Assembly (NCBI GenBank): GCA_039545295.1
Contig: BCIK01000016.1
Span: 186,001 to 250,000, forward strand
Length of the DNA stretch: 64,000 nt
Direction: 5' to 3'
Source: Udeniomyces pyricola
Taxonomy: Eukaryota > Basidiomycota > Tremellomycetes > Cystofilobasidiales > Mrakiaceae
Below are positions 57,403 to 64,000 of the stretch, piece by piece (position 1 is the stretch's first letter; each line of letters starts with the position of its first letter). The notes below the pieces were generated by a model that was given only the letters and a program-made list of their open reading frames with translations, ran no database searches and was not told the origin of the DNA. Made by a program: the position numbers and the translations under genes.

Positions 57403-60400
57403 ATGGCGTCCAAGCCATCCATACCCCACACCATACAGCCGTCTTCGCCTTCCCCATCTGCTCCCAAAGTCCTGCCTAACGAAAACCCTTCAGACGCGCA
57501 CGTTCCCGCCCTCGTCGGCCTCTTTGCCGGGATCGACCCGTCCAAGGACGACGATATCCTCGCGCCATGCCAACCGTTCGCGTCGAGCAGCCGACATGCT
57601 TCCCACCACTCGACCTCGACATCTGCCTCCACAGCCATGAGTAGCTACGGAGAGATTGAGTATGAGTCCTCGACCGAGAGTTCGCGCTGGCAGCAGCTCT
57701 CGGCTTCGAGCGGGAAACCGAGGGATCTCGATACACCGCCCAGTTCGACAATGGGGTCTCCTCCGACGATCTCCCGTGCCCGAGCTAGCTCGGCCACTTC
57801 CAGCAACAAGTCCAAGCAGTCGCTAGGACTATTCCGCTCATCTCAACAGCAGCAGCATCTCCAATCCCAACACCACCACCTCCACCAGCAGCAGCGCGCT
57901 CACCACCCGTTCGATGTCCCGACTGCTCCGCCCTCAGGTCAACCCTCTCCGACCTGGCCCTCGCCCGCCTCCTCCAGTCATCCCTTTCATCCTCGACCGT
58001 TCCGCTCAGACCTATCTAGCCCCAAATCTCCTCTAGTCGGTACTTATAGTAGAGCTTCATCTCCTTCGACCCAGATCGTCCACATCGCGTATCCGTCCGA
58101 CATGTCCTACGTCGAGCTGAAATCGCCTCAGGCGGCTCGTGCGTTCAAGCGACGGCTCGACGAGCATGATCGGTTGTCCAAGGGTACCATTCAGAGCGGG
58201 TATGTGATTGACGTCGAAGACCGAGGAGGAGAAAAGGTCTTTCGTATCAGGTTGGTCTTCTCGTCGTCTTTCTGTCTTATTCGGGACGCGTCAATCGCTG
58301 GCTATGACGAGGAAGCTTCGCGTCTAATCTCTTCGCGGCCTTCTTCTCTCCTCTCTCCTTCCCCTCGTTTCCTTGTAGACCTCGGTCCCACACAGACGTC
58401 CCCATGCAAAGCAGTATCCTTGCCTGCTTCGTCGGTCCAACATCACCCACCTCGCCAACGCATGTTCGGCCGCCCCAAAGCTTCTCTCCGCCCGTCTCGT
58501 ACGAGCCGCTCAAGCCCGAGGGTGCTATCCCTCTCGCGCCTTATCTCCGGCCGATGCGGGATGCGTTGCCCTTGAGCCATTCTCCGAGTAACAAGACACT
58601 TCGAGCGAGTCGAAGTTTAGATCAGTTGAGGCCTGTAAAGGGGAAAGAGAAGGCCGTGCCAAACGAACCAGTCCACAGCGTCAGCGAGTTCCCGGAAGGA
58701 GGTGAGGGACCTCTGCCCTTTTCGTCGTTTCCTCTCAGCTTCGCTGGAGCTCAAGAAGGATAGTGAGACTGAACGAGTGGGCTTTTCCTTGTTTCTGGGA
58801 TTTGTCGTTCGATTTTACAGATGTCCTCCGCCAATTCTTTGGATCCAAAACGGGCGCGTCGAGCCCCCTCCTCACTGTGACCTCCCCATCACCCCGACCC
58901 CTCAAGCGGCACAAGTCGTCAAGTGGGCTCCGAATTGATCCTACGCCTTATACCCCTTCGCATGTTTCCCATGCATCGTCAACCACTACGACCTCACCCT
59001 CACGATCCCTCTTTGCCTTCTCTCCGGTCCCTGGACCCTCGACTTCACGGCCTTCCTCTCCCGGTGCCGCTCATTCCCTTTCACCTACCCGACGCATCCG
59101 CCAACTGTCGTCCCAATTCCTCCGACCCCTGTCCTCCGCGTTGGGGAGTCCGCCTGAAGTCCCTGCCGGTGCTCCTCAGCCCATCCCGGTCCGACGTAAG
59201 AAATCACTGTCTCAGTTTGGCGAGTCGTTGCGAAGAAAGGCGAGCGCGCCAATCTTGCGAGGAATGCAATCGTTCGAGTCCAACGCGTCTGATGCGACGG
59301 CGAGGCCATCCACGCCGGTTGGTAGCATGCGGGCAGGATGGCAGGGCCTGGCTGGTCCGATGTCCTCCCTCTTTCAACATGAGGATGAGACCTCACCAGA
59401 ATGGGGTGGCTTGATGCCGATAGAACAAGAGGACGAGAGGCTCAAAATACCCTCGGGAGGAAGAGTGTTCAGACCAGAAACGTTTGACGCCATCTACGCC
59501 CTTCGCGGCGACCGGAGTAACGCCGATCTCTCCGAGCCGGGCGATGACCCACGCTTCATCACTTGGAGCCATCAAGGCTCATCCAGCTCAACCAGTCGTG
59601 CCCATCCTTACCTTACTCGCCAACAAACCGCGTCACCAATAACGTCTGCTTCACAATTGCCCCCTAGCAGCTTCCCAAATCGTCGCCCTAACCATCGATC
59701 CAGATCCAGCTCGGACGTCGTCTCGACGCACACCTCGTCGTTCCCTGATCTTGACTCAACTGTCTCGACACCCGCTTCCCATCATCAGCATCATTATCAT
59801 AACCATTTGATCAGGACGACGACCCCATCTTCCAAACCAGTCATACTCGCTGCGACGATTGAACGCTGGGTCGCTCATTTGACGTCGGTCGAGTCGAATC
59901 AGGACACGATCTTCAACTTCTTCCTAACGTACCGCGCATACCTCACCCCACTCGAGCTTTGTCGACTGCTCATGGTCCGATTCGAATGGGCGTGTGATGA
60001 GAGAGAAACCCTAGGAGACTCCTTAGACGAGATGGGAGGGCGAAAATTAGATAATCGGGCGGCGGTCTCCACGGCCGTCGAGCAGTGGAGAGCAGCCAAG
60101 CTCATGGCGAGGACCCGGACATTTCGGTTCTGGTCGTTTTGGCTCCTCAACTTTTTCGAGGAGGATTGGTTGGGAGATAGGGAGTTGAGAGGGGTCTTGA
60201 CTGATTGGTTGAACATGATGAGGAAGAGGCAGGATTTGGACACTGTCACGGGTGCTATGGTGAGGAGATCATTCGCTTTATGTTCTGTTCTGCCTTTTGT
60301 TCTCTGTCTTTCTTCTGGGTATACTCCTTTACTGACGGTTAAACATCTTGGTGCTCGTAGGACATTATCAAGAAGCTCAAGAACGTCGTCAAGGAGCGAA

Positions 60401-63400
60401 GAGCAACGTTCGACGATTCTCAGGTCCTTCAGATGATGGAACAAACGCCCTCATTCGAGCGAACGTCTCCTTTTGCGCTTGCCCAGGATCGCACCTCGAC
60501 CTTGCCCTTATCGCCTCGCACTTCCCGTCGGCTTCCCATTCCGTTTGATCCGTCTTCCTCGACGTCGTTCGACCTTGCCCCTTTCCAGACGTTTGGCCGT
60601 CGCAAGGGATCGAGTGGAGCTGGGGTGACCTCGATGGCGGCCCTCCCGCTTCAAACGCATTCCGTCGCCAAGTTTTTCGATTCCATCACCCGAGTCGCTC
60701 GATCCACCCTCGCAGGTCATCATTATACCAACGCCTCAAGGTCGTTTTTGCCATCCAACAGCTTTGACATCTCGCGAGGGGTCGGTGCTGATGGCGAAAG
60801 CGTCTCGAGTCTCTTCCATGGCTCCGCTGAGCGCAAGGAACCGAATAACACGAAAGGAGATTTGCAAGGCAGCTTGGACGCTTACATGACTGCCCATGGG
60901 ACCCGAACCGAATCTAGCCTCGGCCTGCCTACGTCCTCGGGCTCCGATACGCGCGGTTCCGTGGAGGACATGTCCCTCTCCGAAGACAGTCTCTCACCCG
61001 ATCAACGATCGGAGCATTTGCCGCTTCCTCTCGGCTTGGATCCAGTGACGGAAGAAGAGCGGGTTTCCCTAGAGCTCTCACGGTCGGTCGATGAATGGTT
61101 GCCCTCGATTGCGGCACCATCACCAACGTTTGAGTCGCCTGCTTTGGGTTTGCTGGGTCCGGAACCACCGTTGCCTTCTACTCTGACCACCCCATCCATC
61201 TTCAGTAAAGAAACGTCTACCTTACTACCTTCGGTCTCCTTGCGCGAACAGCCTTCTTCTTCGTCGACGGTGGCATCCCCTACTCTTAGTTACCCTGCTT
61301 TGCCGACGACAACGACGACGACCACGGGCCCATCGGTAGTCCGGCGGCCCTTCTTCGGCTTTTCCAACATCATTTCCCCCTCGACTCATCTGGGTTATAA
61401 CGCTATTGTTCCTTTCCAGACCATCAACATCGATGACGTAGGGCTCTCTGACTCGGATTCGGATTCATCGTACCACTCGCCTCGACCCGTACGCAGGTTG
61501 CCAGGGGCTGGGCAGCAACACCAGCACCACCCCCAACAGCAACAACAACAACATCTTCAACTCATCCGTCGCTCGCTCGACTCCCTCAACTCCATTTTAC
61601 CGGAACCCCAACGCGGGTCGACGTACACTTCCCAGTCTCACAGTGGGAACAGTCAGGGTGAAGGGCACTTGGACGCGATGAAGGATCCGTTTGATTACTC
61701 CAACATTGGGCAGTTCAATCGGGAGTGGCTCGAGAGTGATGAGGAGGACGAAGGGGGACCCGAAGCGGCGCTGAGGAGGTTGATGGGTCAAGTCGATCTC
61801 GATAAGCAGAAGCGAAAGGAAGCAAAAGTTCAAGAGTGGGTCGAGATGAGTAAGAGGAGTCGTACGAATACGGCGGGGAGTGAAGGAGTCGATGATGGGA
61901 GGTTTAGGAGGGAGAGTTTGATTAGTCTCGTCGAACCGGATCAACCGCTTGTCTCCAAGGAGGATTCTCGGACAAGACCGGTCGTGGATCCATTTGGAGA
62001 GGAGAAGCGAGTGGATTCAGAGGCGTTTGGTGTGAAGTCAGTTGTGGATTTGATTTCGCCTTCTTCGTGGGCGTCTTCACCTGCCGAAGCAGTTCTGTCT
62101 TCTTCTTCTGCTTTGCCCTCTACTGCATCTCCTCCTACGACTCCAGCCAACCCGACTTCTCACCTCCAACCCGACCAAACTTCCTTATCCAACTACACCT
62201 CTACCACTATCCCCACTGCATCGACGACGACGACGGCCACGACGACTTGTCCATCCCCACATACACCCTCCAGAGGGTTCCTCTCGCATGCCTCCAAATC
62301 AGTCTCTCACAGCGCGAGTCTCGCGACGAGTCCTCGGTCAGCTCCTACTTCGGTCCGACCGGGTTCTCATCTCCGATCGCTCTCGGGATCCGTCATCGTC
62401 GGCGTCAGCGGTGGTATCAGTAGTAGTACTGGTGATGGTGATCACAACAATCCACCCCACTTTCCTCCACCGCCATCGCAAGTCCAACTGCCAAGTACGC
62501 CCTCGTCGAGGTTCTCACGCTTGTCGTCGACCGTCGCTTCGCCGACGAAACGGGGGAGTTTGTTGAGGAAACGACAGCCGTCTGATGGAAGTCGTATCAT
62601 CACTATCAATACTACTACGGGACCGAGGATTCGTCAACAACCGAGGCCGAGTCATCGATCGTTCATGTTAGTGTCTGCATCTTCATCAATTCTTTTTCTT
62701 CTTTTTGTGTCCTAGCCTTAACGCTCTTCCTCTCCCTTTCCTCCCTCTTCTCTGCTCCCTTCCTCCTCCCCTTCCTCGTCCCCCTCCTTTACTAGCCTCG
62801 ACGTCCGAACTGACACGCTCGCGACACAGTTTTACATCATCCACTCTGCGCTGCTCCGAGCGATCGGTTCCGAAGAGATCGCCCGATCGCCCTCGCCTTG
62901 GCTCGGCTCGGCCCGGCCCGGACAGGCGGACAGCTGGGAAAGTTACTTGAAGGAGAAAGCGGCGAGGAAAGTCGCAGCAGCAGCGGCAGTCACGGTGACG
63001 GGCGTGGAGGAAGGAGGCGAGATGAGACATCAGGCGTTGCTGCCACGCGTGTCGGACGTCGCGATGATGGAGGCGAGGTTTGAGTTGATGAAGCGGTGGG
63101 TCGAGACGGAATTGGTGAGTTTTGTTGAACGGATGGAGTTGGGTCTAACTGGGAGCTCGATGACGGGAAATGATTTGGGGAAGTACGAAGGGACTGTGAT
63201 TTCCTCTTGTACATTTACTTACCATCTGTGATTTTGCTTCCCCTGTATCAATCCTTATCCTTTTCTTCCCATCCTCATCATCATCTTTGTCTGCCCCTCT
63301 TCACCTTTGTCCTTATTTCCCGATCACAAAAAAAAAAACCAGGTCATCACCGAGAAAGCCGATCGCGTCGCCCTCGTTTCGCGCTTCATCAAACTCGCCT

Positions 63401-63856
63401 CGAAAGCCTACAACCTCAACGATCTCTTTACCTTTGTCGCTTTGATCGAGGGTCTTCTCATGGGTCTCGCAACGGCGTATCCGACGCCACCTCAACTGGT
63501 GCAAAAGAAGATTTGGAACAAGCTGTCGGGGTTCGAAGGGTTGACGTTTAGGGATATGAAGGCCGTCGTCGATGAAGCTGGCGAAGGGAGATGGCCGAGG
63601 CTGAGGGAGATCCATGGGAATGTCGTAGATGCGTATGGACCGTGGTTGGTTAGTCCGGAACGTGTTGGAGCAGTCACCTCGGTCAAAGGGGGGAGAGTTG
63701 GACTGGTTGGGCAGATGACACCGACGATGACGATGTCGTCGACGACGACGACGGGGAAGTTGTCGGTCGCGAGTAGTTTGGAGGGATCGGGGTTGGGAAG
63801 TACGTCTGGAGGAGTCGGAATCGAGAGACCTGTGGTCGGGTGTATTCCTTTCATGG
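57403..63856 (+). CDS. RasGEF protein with N-terminal RasGEF-N and C-terminal catalytic domain, Lte1-like layout (3' end outside window)
   Basis: A guanine-nucleotide exchange factor for a Ras-family GTPase. Exon 1 is 57403-58250 (ATG at 57403, MASKPSIPHTIQPSSPSPSA); in-phase exons follow from about 58379 and 58822, and a very long one runs 60361-62667. After a disordered part of about 700 residues, the RasGEF-N domain reads VILAATIERWVAHLTSVESN then QDTIFNFFLTYRAYLTPLEL, FRFWSFWLLNFFEEDWLGD. A linker of about 700 disordered residues follows. The catalytic domain then appears: LDVRTDTLATQFYIIHSALL RAI, VITEKADRVALVSRFIKLAS, NLNDLFTFVALIEGLLMGLA and the VVGCIPFMG end of the helical hairpin region, where the last visible exon stops at 63856. 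The long N-linker-C layout is that of Lte1. A plain Cdc25-type RasGEF is the alternative, though no SH3 is seen. Confidence 0.85.
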
Positions 63857-64000
63857 GTGAGTTGTTTCTTCTTCTTCTTGTTCTTTTGTTCTCTTGTGTT
63901 TGACTCTTGTCATGCGTTCGCATAATCTCCCTGCAAACCGTTGGCGCTAACACACACACACATACCTTTTACCCTTTTCACGCTCATCCCCCACCCTCCC
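63857..64000 (+). other. Intron, RasGEF gene, running off the window
   Basis: The sequence after the GTGAGT donor at 63857 is T/C-rich with a CA repeat and no acceptor followed by coding that I can confirm. The remaining exons lie beyond the window. Confidence 0.6.

Noticed and set aside
1..64000. tRNA, rRNA, CRISPR, transposon or viral genes
   Set aside because: I looked for cloverleaf-type T-loop motifs, long direct-repeat arrays, terminal repeats, and transposase or integrase motifs and saw none that hold up. GGTTCGATTCC near 3180 lies inside DUF726 coding sequence.

Overview
The window is nuclear DNA from an intron-rich filamentous or dimorphic fungus, most likely a basidiomycete. The evidence is short GT-AG introns in almost every gene (12 exons in malate dehydrogenase), microexons of 13-21 nt, serine/proline/poly-Q/poly-D/E-rich disordered proteins, small intergenic gaps, and a eukaryotic housekeeping gene set. 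I could not fix the class from sequence alone. I see no rRNA, tRNA, CRISPR array, transposase or viral gene. Five ambiguous bases (N) all lie in or beside homopolymer runs.

Layout, left to right: (1) 3' part of a multi-pass membrane protein (+); (2) a DUF726/TMCO4-type alpha/beta-hydrolase (-); (3) a STYX-type dual-specificity pseudophosphatase (+); (4) NAD malate dehydrogenase (+); (5) a Bub2/Cdc16 TBC-domain GAP (+); (6) molybdopterin synthase large subunit, MOCS2B/MoaE (-); (7) a PPP4R2-type protein phosphatase 4 regulatory subunit (-); (8) a disordered protein of unknown function (+); (9) a KLHDC4/Kel3-type Kelch protein (-); (10) a leucine-rich-repeat protein (+); (11) the Prp46/PLRG1 WD40 splicing factor (+); (12) a prenylcysteine-oxidase-like flavoprotein (-); (13) the La RNA-binding protein (+); (14) an Hpc2/ubinuclein subunit of the HIR histone chaperone (+); (15) a complex I NDUFA11/B14.7-type subunit (-); (16) a 112-residue single-pass protein (+); (17) a RasGEF of Lte1-like layout (+), which runs off the right edge.

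The genes are unrelated housekeeping genes rather than a pathway cluster. Themes that recur are mitotic exit (a Bub2-type GAP and an Lte1-like GEF), RNA processing (Prp46, La) and mitochondria/redox (malate dehydrogenase, NDUFA11-like, and perhaps its head-to-head neighbour).

The least-explained sequence is a roughly 320-nt hairpin-rich, GC-rich block inside the unusually long second intron of malate dehydrogenase. It is a candidate intron-hosted structured RNA. The most notable protein observation is that the STYX homologue keeps the catalytic Cys of the HCX5R loop but has Leu in place of the invariant Arg, a different way of losing the active site from the one known in animal STYX.
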